Positions 33,995 to 44,219 of a stretch of 64,000 nucleotides of DNA are shown piece after piece. Numbering within the stretch: position 1 is the stretch's first letter; every line of letters begins with the position of its first letter. Origin of the DNA: Bacillus infantis (GTDB lineage Bacteria; Bacillota; Bacilli; Bacillales; Cytobacillaceae); the NCBI RefSeq assembly GCF_020171945.1, contig NZ_JAIVAP010000016.1:1-64000 (forward strand). The letters run 5' to 3'. The position numbers and the translations under genes are program-made. The notes under the pieces were generated by a model that was given only the letters and a program-made list of their open reading frames with translations, made no database searches and was not told the DNA's origin.

Positions 33995-34853
33995 GTGGAT
34001 CATCGTATATTCTTTGTTTTGCTTAAGCTTTTGGTTTTACTTGCAATGGAAAAAGGAAGAAAACAGGTTCGTTAAAACCATTATTGTCACTTTTATCCCC
34101 ATCTTCGGCTTTGTTCTATCCTACTTATTATTCAAAACACCAAGCCGTCTTCAAAAAGAAGAGGAAAGCCAGGAAGAAAACGAGGAATTATCCTCCCTGC
34201 TTCCTTCTGGAGGCAAGATCAAAATGGAACGGGAAATCAACTTCATTCCTTTCCAGGATGCTTTGCTGTCATCTGACAACCAACTGAAGCGGAGTATGCT
34301 AATTGACAGCTTGAAAAATGGCGACAATAATATCGGTATTCTAACCAAGGCGATCAAAAGCGAAGATTCGGAAACATCCCATTATGCAGCTACAGCTATT
34401 ATGGAGATTCAGAAGAAATATATTGCATCCTTGCAATCTTCAATCAAAAGGCTTGGGGAGAGTCCGTCGGATTATGAGGCTATGGATGACTATGCAAAGA
34501 CACTAACAAAGTATATAGAAAGCGGATTGCTGGATAAGGAAACCGCGCTGCATTACCGGGAGAGATTATCCAGCCTTCTGGAAGATCTCCTTAACAGCCC
34601 ATTGAAGTGCAGGCAATACTACGTGGAGAAGATCCATTGCGATTTGGAATTGGGGAGAAGTGATAAAACGGAATATTACAGCCAGCTCTTTTTGGAATCC
34701 TATCCATATGATGAGCAGGCCTATATAACCGCTCTTAAGGTTTATTATGCAGCAGGAAATTTGAATAAACTGAATGATGTACTCGATACGCTGAGGAGAA
34801 CACCGATCCAGTTATCACCAAAAGGGTTCAGAGCCCTTCATTTCTGGTCATAG
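33987..34853 (+). CDS. pelE: PelE-like membrane TPR protein
   Basis: A 288-residue protein with two N-terminal spans (about 2-18 and 28-48), an acidic linker, then an all-helical region with TPR-like repeats to the end. It matches PelE in position, topology and size class. In known systems PelE scaffolds the membrane synthase complex with PelD, PelF and PelG. ATG 33987 has AGGAAG seven bases upstream and overlaps the pelD stop, indicating translational coupling. The identification rests mostly on context. Confidence 0.72.
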   Translation: MFEWIIVYSLFCLSFWFYLQWKKEENRFVKTIIVTFIPIFGFVLSYLLFKTPSRLQKEEESQEENEELSSLLPSGGKIKMEREINFIPFQDALLSSDNQLKRSMLIDSLKNGDNNIGILTKAIKSEDSETSHYAATAIMEIQKKYIASLQSSIKRLGESPSDYEAMDDYAKTLTKYIESGLLDKETALHYRERLSSLLEDLLNSPLKCRQYYVEKIHCDLELGRSDKTEYYSQLFLESYPYDEQAYITALKVYYAAGNLNKLNDVLDTLRRTPIQLSPKGFRALHFWS

Positions 34854-34862
34854 GAGGGCGTT

Positions 34863-36698
34863 ATGGGAAATAATATCAATTTGCTCAAGATGATCGTCAT
34901 GATGTCATTCTTGATCTTGTTTGGCGTGTTCCTGCTGATAACCCAATCTGAATCATTCTACCGGTTCAATCTCAAGGATGTGCCTGCATTTGCAAAAGAT
35001 GTGCCTGTTGAACAGGCCCTTTCAGAGGCTGAAATGCAAAAGATTGAACAGGATAAAGTATTGTTGGTTTATGATTCTAATCAAAAGTCTAGTATCATGC
35101 TAAAGGATAATGTTAAAAACACCTTAGAGTTTATGAAAAAAGAATATAAGGCGGTACCGGCAGCAGAATTACCGGCAGACTTTCGTGAATATGAAAATAT
35201 CATTATTTTATTTTCTGACCTGGAACTGATGCAGGATATCTCTTTATTGAAGGACTATGTCTTCGACGGAGGGAAGGTGTTGTTTGCCATCCGGCCGGAC
35301 ACAGGCCAGACGTTTGAAAGCATTCATGATAGCCTGGGGATCCGTGAACCCGAACCTTTATATCTTGATACTTCGAGCGTCCAGCTGAAATCAGATCTGC
35401 TTCTAAATTCAAAGGGCATGAAAATTGCTGATAATATATTTCTCTCAAATTCATCACTCCATGTCAGTCTGGAGAAAACCAGCAGAATACTGGCCACAAC
35501 AGACAGGGAGATTCCTTTTTTATGGAGCAACCCCCACGGAAAAGGGGAATTCATGGTCTTTAATGGAACGATGCTTGCAAGCAGTATGAATAGAGGCTTC
35601 CTTGCAGGCGCACTGAGCTTTTTAAACGAAAATTATATGTATCCAATATTAAATTCCAAAGTGGTGTATATTGATGACTTTCCTGCCCCCCTGCCTGAAG
35701 GCCTGCATGATGCCATCTATGCTGATTATAATTTGGATACAGAGAAATTCTTTCATAATGTCTGGTGGCCGGATATGCTTAAAATGGCCAAGGAATATGA
35801 CTTAAAATACACAGTAGGAGTTATTGAGACTTATAACAATGATGTGGATGGGCCTTTTAATGAGCGTTTATCTGATAACGTGTTAAAAATTTTTGGCCGG
35901 GAGCTGATCCAAATGGGCGGAGAGCTGGCTGTCCATGGGTATAATCATCAATCATTGACTCTGGATCAGAAGCAGGTAGATGGGTTGGGCTATAACGCAT
36001 GGAAAAGTCAAAAGGATATGGTTGCTTCATTAAAGGAATTACGGCACTTTATCCAGGAAATTTTCCCCGGTTATACGGTAAAAACCTATATCCCCCCTTC
36101 AAATGTATTAAGCGAAGAGGGGAAAGAAGCGATAAAGGAGGCCATTCCTTCTATATCCAATATTGCATCCCTGCACATTGCCGATGATGAAGGCATTGCC
36201 TATATCCAGGAGTATGAGGTATCAGAAGACTTTAATGAAATCCCCCGCTTAACTTCAAATTATGGAGATCATGATGAAGAGAAATGGATCATAGCCAATG
36301 GTGCCTCATTGTACGGGACCTTTTCCCATTTTGTTCATCCTGACGATATTCTTGATAAAGAGCGGAGTAAGAATGATGGCTGGCATGAACTGAAAAGGGG
36401 ATTCCTGAGCATATTAAAGGATTTAAAAGAAAAATATCCCTGGATGGAAAGCATGACAGCTTCAGAAAGTGCCGAATCCTTAAAAGCTGTACACGATGCA
36501 CAGGTAAAGATTCAGCAGGACGAAAGAAAAATAGAAGGATATATTAACCGCTTTCAGGGGAAGCTTGATTTTCTGCTCCGCAGTGAAAAGAAGCTTATAA
36601 ACGCATCCGGCTGTGAAGTGAAAAAAATTAGTGGTGAGCACTATCTGGTACGGGCTGTATCGCCTGAGTTCACTATAGAACTGGGGGATGGGCAATGA
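34863..36698 (+). CDS. pelA: PelA-type polysaccharide deacetylase (DUF2194)
   Basis: A 611-residue protein anchored by one N-terminal span (about 9-27). A beta-rich, flavodoxin-like region (~60-250) precedes a CE4-like deacetylase domain. Metal and catalytic residues are visible as YIDDFPAP (D271, D272) and HGYNH (H358, H362). It would remove acetyl groups from the GalNAc-type polymer. It lacks the glycoside-hydrolase domain of Pseudomonas PelA, as expected for the deacetylase-only Gram-positive form. It ends in a four-base ATGA overlap with pelF. Confidence 0.85.
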   Translation: MGNNINLLKMIVMMSFLILFGVFLLITQSESFYRFNLKDVPAFAKDVPVEQALSEAEMQKIEQDKVLLVYDSNQKSSIMLKDNVKNTLEFMKKEYKAVPAAELPADFREYENIIILFSDLELMQDISLLKDYVFDGGKVLFAIRPDTGQTFESIHDSLGIREPEPLYLDTSSVQLKSDLLLNSKGMKIADNIFLSNSSLHVSLEKTSRILATTDREIPFLWSNPHGKGEFMVFNGTMLASSMNRGFLAGALSFLNENYMYPILNSKVVYIDDFPAPLPEGLHDAIYADYNLDTEKFFHNVWWPDMLKMAKEYDLKYTVGVIETYNNDVDGPFNERLSDNVLKIFGRELIQMGGELAVHGYNHQSLTLDQKQVDGLGYNAWKSQKDMVASLKELRHFIQEIFPGYTVKTYIPPSNVLSEEGKEAIKEAIPSISNIASLHIADDEGIAYIQEYEVSEDFNEIPRLTSNYGDHDEEKWIIANGASLYGTFSHFVHPDDILDKERSKNDGWHELKRGFLSILKDLKEKYPWMESMTASESAESLKAVHDAQVKIQQDERKIEGYINRFQGKLDFLLRSEKKLINASGCEVKKISGEHYLVRAVSPEFTIELGDGQ

Positions 36699-38155
36699 GA
36701 ATCTGTCTTATAGCTGAAGGATCTTATCCCTATGTAATCGGAGGTGTATCAAGCTGGGTGCAGACATTGATCACCTCAATGCCGGAACATGAGTTTATCG
36801 TGTATGCCATCAGTGCAGATGAGAAGGATAAAGGCAATTTTAAATATCCATTGCCCGGGAATCTTATAGAGGTTCGGGAAACCTTCTTGAATTCTTATTC
36901 AGCTTCCTCAGGCAAACCGGGCAAGAGCTGTAATCTGAGGGATGGGCAGAGGCAGGCAATAAAGTCATTATTAGCTGCTGGAATAGCAGATTGGGATGAA
37001 ATTTTCTCGATATTAAACAGCCGCCGTAAAAGAACCAATTTTGCAGCTGAGTTTCTAACGAGCAAAGATTTGCTGGATATTGTAAAAGAAGTATGTCTGG
37101 AGGCCTATCCGGATCTTCCTTTTACACAGTTATACTGGAGCGTTAGATCCATGCTGATGCCTTTGCTGTCCATCCTCTCCCAGCCGGTGCCTGAAGCTGA
37201 TGTGTATCATAGCATATCAACCGGATATTCCGGTATTGCGGGCACATACTGCAAATATGTCCACAACCGTCCGTTTATCATTACGGAGCATGGGATTTAT
37301 ACAAGAGAACGTGAGGAAGAAATCATTAAATCGGAAGACATAACCGGGAGCTTTAAAAACCTGTGGATCAAGTATTTCCACAGTCTGTCAAAAGGTGCAT
37401 ATGAATCCGCAGACCAGGTGATTACGCTGTTTAATAAAAACAGGGAGATACAAGTGGAAATCGGATGCCCTGAAAGTAAAACAAGCATTGTTCCTAATGG
37501 GGTCAATATTGATGACTATACATGCCTGCCTCAAAAGGCCGCTGAGGATGAAGGATATGTTCATATTGGAGCAGTGGTGAGGGTTGTCCCGATCAAAGAT
37601 ATTAAGACAATGATCCAAAGCTTTGCGATTGTAAAAAGAGACATCCCGAATGCCCGATTCTATATCCTGGGACCGTATGACGAGGATCCTGAATATTACG
37701 AGGAATGCTTACAGTTAGCCGATTTTCTGGGGCTTCAGGATATCTATTTCCAAGGTACCGTAAATGTCAAAGAATATATCGGCAAAATGGATCTGCTGGT
37801 CCTTTCCAGCATCAGCGAGGGGCAGCCTCTTGTGCTCCTGGAAGGCATGGCTGCCGGGAAGCCGTTTGTCTCTACAGATGTGGGGAGCTGCCGGGAATTG
37901 CTTTATGGTTTAAGTGATCAATTAGGCAAGGCCGGTTATATTGTCCCAGTCATGGATGCAGTGAAACTGGCAAATGCCGTCATGAAGCTGGCACGGGATC
38001 CTGTCCTCCGGAAAACAATGGGCGAATCCGGGCGTCAGCGGGTGGAGGCTTACTATTCATGGGCAAGCTTTATCGGGGACTATAGAAAAATCTATGAAAA
38101 AAGAGGTTATTCGAATGGCGGGAATTGGATTCCAACTCAAAAAGTTAGCGAATAA
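36695..38155 (+). CDS. pelF: PelF-like GT4 glycosyltransferase
   Basis: A 486-residue cytoplasmic glycosyltransferase. The PelF-type N terminus is LIAEGSYPYVIGGVSSWVQ. The GT4 EX7E motif is in SISEGQPLVLLEGMAAGKP at about 371-389, and an NGVNIDDY acceptor/donor loop precedes it. It polymerises UDP-activated amino sugars into Pel in characterised systems. Its 3' end overlaps pelG by 41 bases. Confidence 0.9.
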   Translation: MRICLIAEGSYPYVIGGVSSWVQTLITSMPEHEFIVYAISADEKDKGNFKYPLPGNLIEVRETFLNSYSASSGKPGKSCNLRDGQRQAIKSLLAAGIADWDEIFSILNSRRKRTNFAAEFLTSKDLLDIVKEVCLEAYPDLPFTQLYWSVRSMLMPLLSILSQPVPEADVYHSISTGYSGIAGTYCKYVHNRPFIITEHGIYTREREEEIIKSEDITGSFKNLWIKYFHSLSKGAYESADQVITLFNKNREIQVEIGCPESKTSIVPNGVNIDDYTCLPQKAAEDEGYVHIGAVVRVVPIKDIKTMIQSFAIVKRDIPNARFYILGPYDEDPEYYEECLQLADFLGLQDIYFQGTVNVKEYIGKMDLLVLSSISEGQPLVLLEGMAAGKPFVSTDVGSCRELLYGLSDQLGKAGYIVPVMDAVKLANAVMKLARDPVLRKTMGESGRQRVEAYYSWASFIGDYRKIYEKRGYSNGGNWIPTQKVSE

Positions 38156-39560
38156 CGGGAAGAGATACGGCGGCTTAAGGGCTTTCGCTTATTCTTCTGT
38201 CATTATTTCGGGTCCGATGATTTTATGCATTGTTCAGCTGCTGATTGCCCAGAAGCTTCTTGCTGTTTCAGGAGCAGGGTTCTCTGAAAGGGGGCTTTTA
38301 TTATCCGGGACGATGTACAGCTTTGTTTTTTCCCAGATCATAACGGGAGGATTCATCATGCTTGTGACAAGATATGTATCTGACCAGATTTATCTGGAGA
38401 AAGAGGAAAATATCCTGTCTTCTCTATATGGAATCATTGCAGTAATCCTGGCTGCCGGCGGATTGATCAGCATTGTTTTTTATTCCTTTTCACCACTGGG
38501 GATTCCATTTAAAGTGATTGCTTATCTTTTCTTTGTTGAGTTATTGGTTATTAATATACTGGCCATCTATATTTCTGCAGTAAAAAAGTATATGCAAATT
38601 GTCAAAGCCTATGCTTTCGGAGCAATCGTAGCGGTTATGGCGATGTGGTTATGCATACAGGTCTGGAATGTCCTGAAGGCTGAGCATTTATTGGCCAGTA
38701 TGGCCGCCGGTTTCTTTGTGGCCATTATCCTTCTGATCAATAGTATAAAGGCACGCTTCCCAACAGCCAATCAGCATTATTTTGACTTTTTGCCCTATAT
38801 GCAAAGATACCCATCGTTATTCTTTATAGGATTATTTTACGTCATCGGTCTGTTCGGTCCTATATTTATCGTCTGGGGCAGTGAAATCCAAATAAAAGTC
38901 GGCGACACATTTGTGATGGCCCCATTCTATGATGTACCTATTTTTTACGCCTATTTATCTATCATCCCGGCTATGGTCAAGTTTGTCATATCCATGGAGA
39001 CGTCCTTTTTCAATGTATATAAGAGGTACTATGGAAATATCACCGGCCAATATTCCCTCAGGCAAATAAATGAAGCCAGAACGAAAATGTTTCATGTGTT
39101 AACACATGAGCTTGTTTACATTATGGAATTTCAATTGTTTTTTACCATCCTCGCCATTGCCCTTGGCTCGACCATTATCCCTTTGTCAACTGAGCAGAAT
39201 AATATCTTCAACCTCTTAGTGATAGGCAATTACTTCTTTATCATCATGTATGTGCTTCTGCAGATTCTGCTGTACTTTGATGACCGCAAGGGGGCTGTTC
39301 TGGTGATATCCAGTTATATGTCGGCCAGCATGGCAAGCATGGCTTTAATAGTGGCTTTTGGCGGCAACTATGGCCTAAGCAGTTTTGTTTCGGGAATAAT
39401 CGGTCTTATTACAGCCTTCCTCCGCCTTAATCACTATGGAAAAAACATCGAGTACTATACATATTGCTCACAGCCGATGTATTCTGCTGACAAGAAGGGG
39501 ATGATTGACAATTTTGCTCACCGTATGAATATATTGAATGGAGGGGGAAGGGGGGAATAA
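38115..39560 (+). CDS. pelG: PelG-like MATE/Wzx-type exporter
   Basis: A 481-residue protein with about twelve spans. The PelG N terminus is MAGIGFQLKKLANNGKRYGG, followed by AFAYSSVIISGPMI. It is the inner-membrane channel partner of PelF. The frame is open from 38094, but ATG 38115 has AAGAGG eight bases upstream and gives the family N terminus. It closes the conserved pelDEAFG order. Confidence 0.9.
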   Translation: MAGIGFQLKKLANNGKRYGGLRAFAYSSVIISGPMILCIVQLLIAQKLLAVSGAGFSERGLLLSGTMYSFVFSQIITGGFIMLVTRYVSDQIYLEKEENILSSLYGIIAVILAAGGLISIVFYSFSPLGIPFKVIAYLFFVELLVINILAIYISAVKKYMQIVKAYAFGAIVAVMAMWLCIQVWNVLKAEHLLASMAAGFFVAIILLINSIKARFPTANQHYFDFLPYMQRYPSLFFIGLFYVIGLFGPIFIVWGSEIQIKVGDTFVMAPFYDVPIFYAYLSIIPAMVKFVISMETSFFNVYKRYYGNITGQYSLRQINEARTKMFHVLTHELVYIMEFQLFFTILAIALGSTIIPLSTEQNNIFNLLVIGNYFFIIMYVLLQILLYFDDRKGAVLVISSYMSASMASMALIVAFGGNYGLSSFVSGIIGLITAFLRLNHYGKNIEYYTYCSQPMYSADKKGMIDNFAHRMNILNGGGRGE

Positions 39561-39648
39561 CCTTTTCCTTGCCGTTTTTCCGGCCTTATTATAGTTCTGG
39601 ACAACCTTCTTAAGGTTCTTACTGCAGGAGGAAGAAGGGAGAACAGGA

Positions 39649-41028
39649 GTGAAAAAAAGTATGGGTATCGCACTGATTGCTGCATTGCTGCTGTTTGCAT
39701 CATGGATTGCTTTTTTTAACAATAAAGAGATTGTGAAATTTAAACCATTAGAGGGAACCGCCACTAATCCGCTTATGGGCCTTGCCCCTCCAGCAGAAGG
39801 AGGGCCCTACGCCCAGCCGCATTCGCTTGTGTATGCAAATCTCACCTGGAAGGACCTTGAACCACGGAAAGGAGTTTATGATTTCCAGGCGATAGAAGAA
39901 AAATTTAAATTTGATTATTGGAAGAAGAATAATAAGCATTTGATATTCCGGGTGGTCCTGGATTATCCAGGGGAACCAGACCATATGGATATACCTGAAT
40001 GGCTGTATGATGAACTCGGCCAGGATGGATCCTGGTATGATCATGAGTGGGGAAGCGGATTCAGCCCAAATTACAGCAATCCAAAACTGATCCAATATCA
40101 CCAAAAATTAATAGAGGCACTGGCAGACAAATATAATGGCGATCCTTTTGTCCAATTCATTGAATTGGGAAGTATCGGCCATTGGGGAGAGTGGCACACG
40201 CTGCAGCAGGATGGCATTTATATTCCTTTTCCAAAGCTGCCGGTTGCTGAAATGTATGTCCAGCATTATATTGATGGTTTTACAGACAAAGTTTTGCTGC
40301 TAAGGCGACCGCATCAGATTGCGGCAGATCATAATATGGGATTATATAATGATATGTTCGGGAGAGTGGACCATACCATTGAGGAATTCCATAGCTGGGT
40401 CACCAACGGTTATGAATTTTGGCTGACGGATGAGAAAAATCCCCCTATGCCTGAATCGTGGAGATCAGCTCCCATTGGCGGAGAATTTGCCCCAACCCAA
40501 AATTGGGGAGATTATTTTTCCCGGAGTAAAATTGACTCGACTATGGAACAGCTGAAAATAACCCATGTCAGCTGGCTGGGCCCCAGTTCGCCGGCAAATT
40601 ATCCTCCAGATGGCGAGTACCAAACTCAGCTTGATCGGTTTTTAAGTAAAATCGGCTACCATTTTCGTATAGCAGAAGCAACGCATCATAAGACCGCTAA
40701 GGCAGGTGCAAAATTATCATTAGAGATGAAGTGGGTTAATAGCGGTGTGGCTCCCTTTTATTTTGATTGGCCGCTGGAAATATCCCTTTCAGACAGTGAA
40801 GGGGAAATTGTCCATAAAGAGAAGGCAAACGCAGATATCCGGGAATGGCTGCCAGGCACGCATTCAGTAAAGGAAGCAATCACCATTCCGCGAGCCCTGG
40901 AGAAAGGAATATATGAAATTAATATAGCGATCCTCAATCCTGATGGAATGCTGCCGGCCATACAATTAGAAATGGAAGGGGGAAGGGAGGACCTTAGGTA
41001 TACTATTGGAAAAATTAATATCAAATAG
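39649..41028 (+). CDS. DUF4832-type secreted protein, possible glycoside hydrolase
   Basis: A 459-residue protein with an N-terminal span/signal anchor (about 5-23), a GH42-like TIM-barrel region (FIELGSIGHWGEWHT at about 166-180, WLGPSSPANYP later) and a C-terminal beta-sandwich typical of DUF4832. It starts at GTG 39649 behind GGAGAACAGG, 88 bases after pelG. By position it may be the matrix-processing hydrolase that the deacetylase-only PelA lacks. That is inference. Its TAG stop shares G with a REP copy. Confidence 0.72.
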   Translation: MKKSMGIALIAALLLFASWIAFFNNKEIVKFKPLEGTATNPLMGLAPPAEGGPYAQPHSLVYANLTWKDLEPRKGVYDFQAIEEKFKFDYWKKNNKHLIFRVVLDYPGEPDHMDIPEWLYDELGQDGSWYDHEWGSGFSPNYSNPKLIQYHQKLIEALADKYNGDPFVQFIELGSIGHWGEWHTLQQDGIYIPFPKLPVAEMYVQHYIDGFTDKVLLLRRPHQIAADHNMGLYNDMFGRVDHTIEEFHSWVTNGYEFWLTDEKNPPMPESWRSAPIGGEFAPTQNWGDYFSRSKIDSTMEQLKITHVSWLGPSSPANYPPDGEYQTQLDRFLSKIGYHFRIAEATHHKTAKAGAKLSLEMKWVNSGVAPFYFDWPLEISLSDSEGEIVHKEKANADIREWLPGTHSVKEAITIPRALEKGIYEINIAILNPDGMLPAIQLEMEGGREDLRYTIGKINIK

Positions 41029-41086
41029 AGCCAAGGGGACAGACCCCCTGGCCCAAACAGAGCCAAGGGACCTGACCCCCTGGCCC
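41028..41086 (+). repeat. REP doublet
   Basis: Copies at 41028-41054 and 41060-41086 with a short AAACA linker. The first begins with the G of the TAG stop of the DUF4832 gene. It ends the 18-kb repeat-free stretch. Confidence 0.94.
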
Positions 41087-41161
41087 ACCTGTTTATCCCC
41101 TCAAACTCTCGGCAATAATGCATAATGAAGAGATTAATCTGCTATACAGCCAATATCCCAG

Positions 41162-41462
41162 TTGAAACTATCCCGCTCTTCGATTAATATATATGGTGTT
41201 GAACTAAACAATTGAAATCGATGAAGAGGACAAGTAGCTGGTGCTGTAATCTAAAGCGAGTCAGGGACGGTGTGAGCCTGATGAGGATGCATGAGTGAAG
41301 AACACCTCTGAGTTCTAACCGAAAAGGCTCACTGAGTAGGCTTAGACGTGTCCGGGACGTTATCTGCCGGAATTGATAAGCTGGCCGCATATTGCGGCAA
41401 TGTGGGTGGTACCGCGGAAGCAAAGCCTTTCGTCCCTTTTAGGGGGACGTAGGCTTTTTTTT
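41162..41462 (+). promoter_or_regulatory. T-box leader (asparagine type) with promoter
   Basis: The promoter is TTGAAA (41162-41167), 17 bases, TAATAT (41185-41190). The leader starts Stem I with GAGGACAAGTAGC, has the AG-bulge/loop region GCGAGTCAGGGACGGTG, and a specifier loop with AAC (Asn) at 41317-41319. The T-box GGGTGGTACCGCG is at about 41404-41416. A terminator stem (AAAGCCT with AGGCTTT, inner CGTCCC with GGGACG) and T-run end at 41462. Uncharged tRNA-Asn should permit transcription of asnS. Confidence 0.92.
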
Positions 41463-41492
41463 ATGATCATTATTATTTTAGGAGGATCAATC

Positions 41493-42884
41493 ATGATTAA
41501 AGCAACTGTTAAAGAGCTGTACAGAGATCCTGAAGCCCATTTGAATGCTAAAGTGCGTATTACCGGCTGGGTCCGTACTTCCCGCGATTCAAAGACTTTC
41601 GGCTTCCTTGAAGTCAATGACGGCACTTTCCTTAAAAATGTCCAGGTGGTTTACGGAGATGAGCTGCCGAACTTTAAAGAGATCACAAAAGCGGCAATCA
41701 GCTCAACTGTTTCTATAGAAGGTTCTATCGTTCTGACGCCTGACATGAAGCAGCCATTCGAAATGAAAGCCGAGCAGATCACCATTGAGGGTAAATCAAA
41801 CTCTGACTATCCGCTTCAAAAGAAGAAGCACTCTTTTGAATATCTGAGGACGATTGCGCATCTGCGCCCTCGCACTAATACGTATTCAGCTGTTTTCCGG
41901 ATCAGATCTTTGGCATCTTATGCCATCCATAACTTCTTCCAGGAAAAAGGCTTCATTTATGCTCAAACTCCTGTCATCACAGGAAGTGATACAGAGGGTG
42001 CCGGCGAAATGTTCCGTGTTACAACCATGGACATGAACAATGTCCCTAAAACGGATGAAGGCAACGTCGATTTCAGCAAGGACTTCTTCAATGGGGAAGC
42101 CAATCTGACAGTCAGCGGGCAATTATCTGCAGAAGCCCTTGCCCTTGCTTTCCAGAAGGTGTATACGTTCGGGCCGACTTTCCGTGCAGAAAACTCCAAT
42201 ACAACACGCCATGCAGCTGAATTCTGGATGGTTGAGCCAGAAGTCGCATTCGCAGAGCTGCCTGATATCCTTGATCTGGCAGAAGATATGATCAAGCATG
42301 TCATTCAGTATGTGCTGAACGAAGCTCCTGAAGAGATCACCTTCTTCAACAGCTTCATCGATAAGACTCTTATCGAAAGGCTGAACACAGCGTTGAATAC
42401 TGAATATGCACGCGTCACTTATACTGATGCAGTCGAGCAGCTGAAGCAATCAGGCGAGAAGTTCGAATATCAGCCTGAATGGGGAGCAGACCTGCAGACA
42501 GAGCATGAGCGCTATTTGAGTGAAGTCATTTACAAGCGTCCTGTCTTTGTCACAGACTATCCTAAAGACATCAAGGCTTTCTATATGAGAGCGAATGATG
42601 ATGGAAAAACAGTTGCCGCTGCAGACCTTCTTGTCCCTGAAATCGGCGAGCTGATCGGCGGAAGCCAGCGTGAGGAGAGAGAAGAGCTCCTTAAAGAAAG
42701 AATCACTGAAATGGGGATGGACCTGAAGGACTACTGGTGGTACCTTGAGCTCCGTAAATATGGTGAAACGAAGCACTCCGGCTACGGAATCGGCTTTGAG
42801 CGCCTGATCATGTATCTAACAGGCATGAAGAACATCCGTGATGTTATTCCATTCCCGCGTACTCCAGGGAATGCTGAATTTTAA
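41493..42884 (+). CDS. asnS: Asparaginyl-tRNA synthetase
   Basis: A 463-residue class IIb synthetase. An OB-fold anticodon-binding domain (about 15-105) precedes the catalytic domain. Motif 2 is [25 protein letters not shown] and motif 3 is [15 protein letters not shown] (segments cited separately). It attaches Asn to tRNA-Asn. It is longer than the ~430-residue housekeeping enzyme of B. subtilis and resembles the ~466-residue E. coli-type form. Together with the solitary T-box control this suggests an additional or replacement copy. ATG 41493 follows GGAGG. Confidence 0.95.
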   Translation: MIKATVKELYRDPEAHLNAKVRITGWVRTSRDSKTFGFLEVNDGTFLKNVQVVYGDELPNFKEITKAAISSTVSIEGSIVLTPDMKQPFEMKAEQITIEGKSNSDYPLQKKKHSFEYLRTIAHLRPRTNTYSAVFRIRSLASYAIHNFFQEKGFIYAQTPVITGSDTEGAGEMFRVTTMDMNNVPKTDEGNVDFSKDFFNGEANLTVSGQLSAEALALAFQKVYTFGPTFRAENSNTTRHAAEFWMVEPEVAFAELPDILDLAEDMIKHVIQYVLNEAPEEITFFNSFIDKTLIERLNTALNTEYARVTYTDAVEQLKQSGEKFEYQPEWGADLQTEHERYLSEVIYKRPVFVTDYPKDIKAFYMRANDDGKTVAAADLLVPEIGELIGGSQREEREELLKERITEMGMDLKDYWWYLELRKYGETKHSGYGIGFERLIMYLTGMKNIRDVIPFPRTPGNAEF

Positions 42885-42903
42885 TTAACAGCGTAATGAC
42901 TTT

Positions 42904-42948
42904 AAAAAGCCTGTCTGCTATGCCATTAGCGGACAGGCTTTTTCTATT
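42904..42948 (+). terminator. Terminator of asnS
   Basis: AAAAAGCCTGTCTGCT pairs with AGCGGACAGGCTTTTT across a short loop, followed by CT and T-rich sequence. A strong intrinsic terminator. Confidence 0.9.
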
Positions 42949-43049
42949 GGATTTCAGCAAGCCCGGGAGCGGAGACTGGAACCATTTTTGAGAACCGAAA
43001 TACACTGAAAGCATTGAGAGCCTAAATGCAGGACGGGGGAAGTGACAGC

Positions 43050-43946
43050 ATGGGGATGATATTAGCCGTTTTCTGTGCCATAGCTTATTCTTTCAACTAT
43101 ATATTCATCCAGCTCGGTATGAAGAAATCACCGCAGGATAATGGCAGTTTCCTGTCTCTGTTCATCTGCGTGCTGACCGTGATGGGGATATACGGATCGA
43201 TGTTCCTTTTCGGGGAAAAAGAGATGGCGCCAGTTAGCTGGATCGGTGCCTCTTTTTATATGCTGGCAGGATTTTGTACGGTATTCCTAGGAAGGACTCT
43301 GTTGTTTGCAGGTATTCGAAAAATAGGCTCCCCCAGGGCGGCAGCACTGAAAAACGCTGCTCCGGTATTCACCATTATCATGGCTGTCCTATTTTTGGAA
43401 GAACAGATTACCCTTCTGGCTGGGACTGGCATCCTGGTAATCCTTACTTTCCTCTTTCTGCAGGCACGATTTGACTTTCGTTCAGCAAGCGATCACCCGA
43501 AACAAAAGGATAAATCGGGATTCATGCTGGCGCTCGCTGCAGCCATCTGCTTTGGCATTGGGCAGGGGTTGAGAAAATTAGGCATCATGTACGATACGGA
43601 CGCAGTCTTAGGTTCATTGATTGGTTCCGCATTTGCACTTTTTGTTTTTGTGCTGATGGAAATGGGCCGGAAGCAGCTGAAGCTGACATTGGCGCGGAAT
43701 TTTAAAAACATCAATCTGCACTTTATGGCTGCCGGCATTGTGACAGGCCTCGCCCAAGTCTCTTTTTTTGTGGCCCTTCTTTATACACATGTATCGTATG
43801 TCAGTACCATAGCGGCAATTGAGCCGATCATAACGATTATTCTGGCCAGGATGCTATTGGCCTCCGAAGAGAGATTGAATTGGCGGCTGATTATAACAGC
43901 CTGTGCTGTTTTTTTGGGAACAGTGATTATTATTATGGGGCAGTAA
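43050..43946 (+). CDS. EamA/DMT-family transporter
   Basis: A 298-residue protein with ten predicted spans in two EamA repeats (LAVFCAIAYSFNYIFIQLG opens the first, MLALAAAICFGIGQGLRKLG the second). It is probably a metabolite exporter with unknown substrate. ATG 43050 is preferred over ATG 43026 because GACGGGGGA lies ten bases upstream and the membrane span then begins directly. The following 270 bases (43947-44219) show no recognisable element. Confidence 0.82.
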   Translation: MGMILAVFCAIAYSFNYIFIQLGMKKSPQDNGSFLSLFICVLTVMGIYGSMFLFGEKEMAPVSWIGASFYMLAGFCTVFLGRTLLFAGIRKIGSPRAAALKNAAPVFTIIMAVLFLEEQITLLAGTGILVILTFLFLQARFDFRSASDHPKQKDKSGFMLALAAAICFGIGQGLRKLGIMYDTDAVLGSLIGSAFALFVFVLMEMGRKQLKLTLARNFKNINLHFMAAGIVTGLAQVSFFVALLYTHVSYVSTIAAIEPIITIILARMLLASEERLNWRLIITACAVFLGTVIIIMGQ

Positions 43947-44219
43947 AGCTGGAATGGGTGCGAAAGCAGGTAATATGAAGATGAGAATAGAATAAAGAGG
44001 TAATCAGACAGCTGCCGTATCAAGGTTATTTTAATAGACAGCCAGATAATATAGGAAGCCGGTGAGGGAAGAGGAGGTATACTGACCAGGAAGGCTGCCT
44101 GGGATCTTTTCGCCTGCCGGAAGTCTCATGAAAGTCCAGGCCATTCAATACTGCCGGGACAATGGGCGGCCTTATTTGCGGATTTAACAGGACAAGCAGA
44201 TAGATGGGGAGGGAACAAA

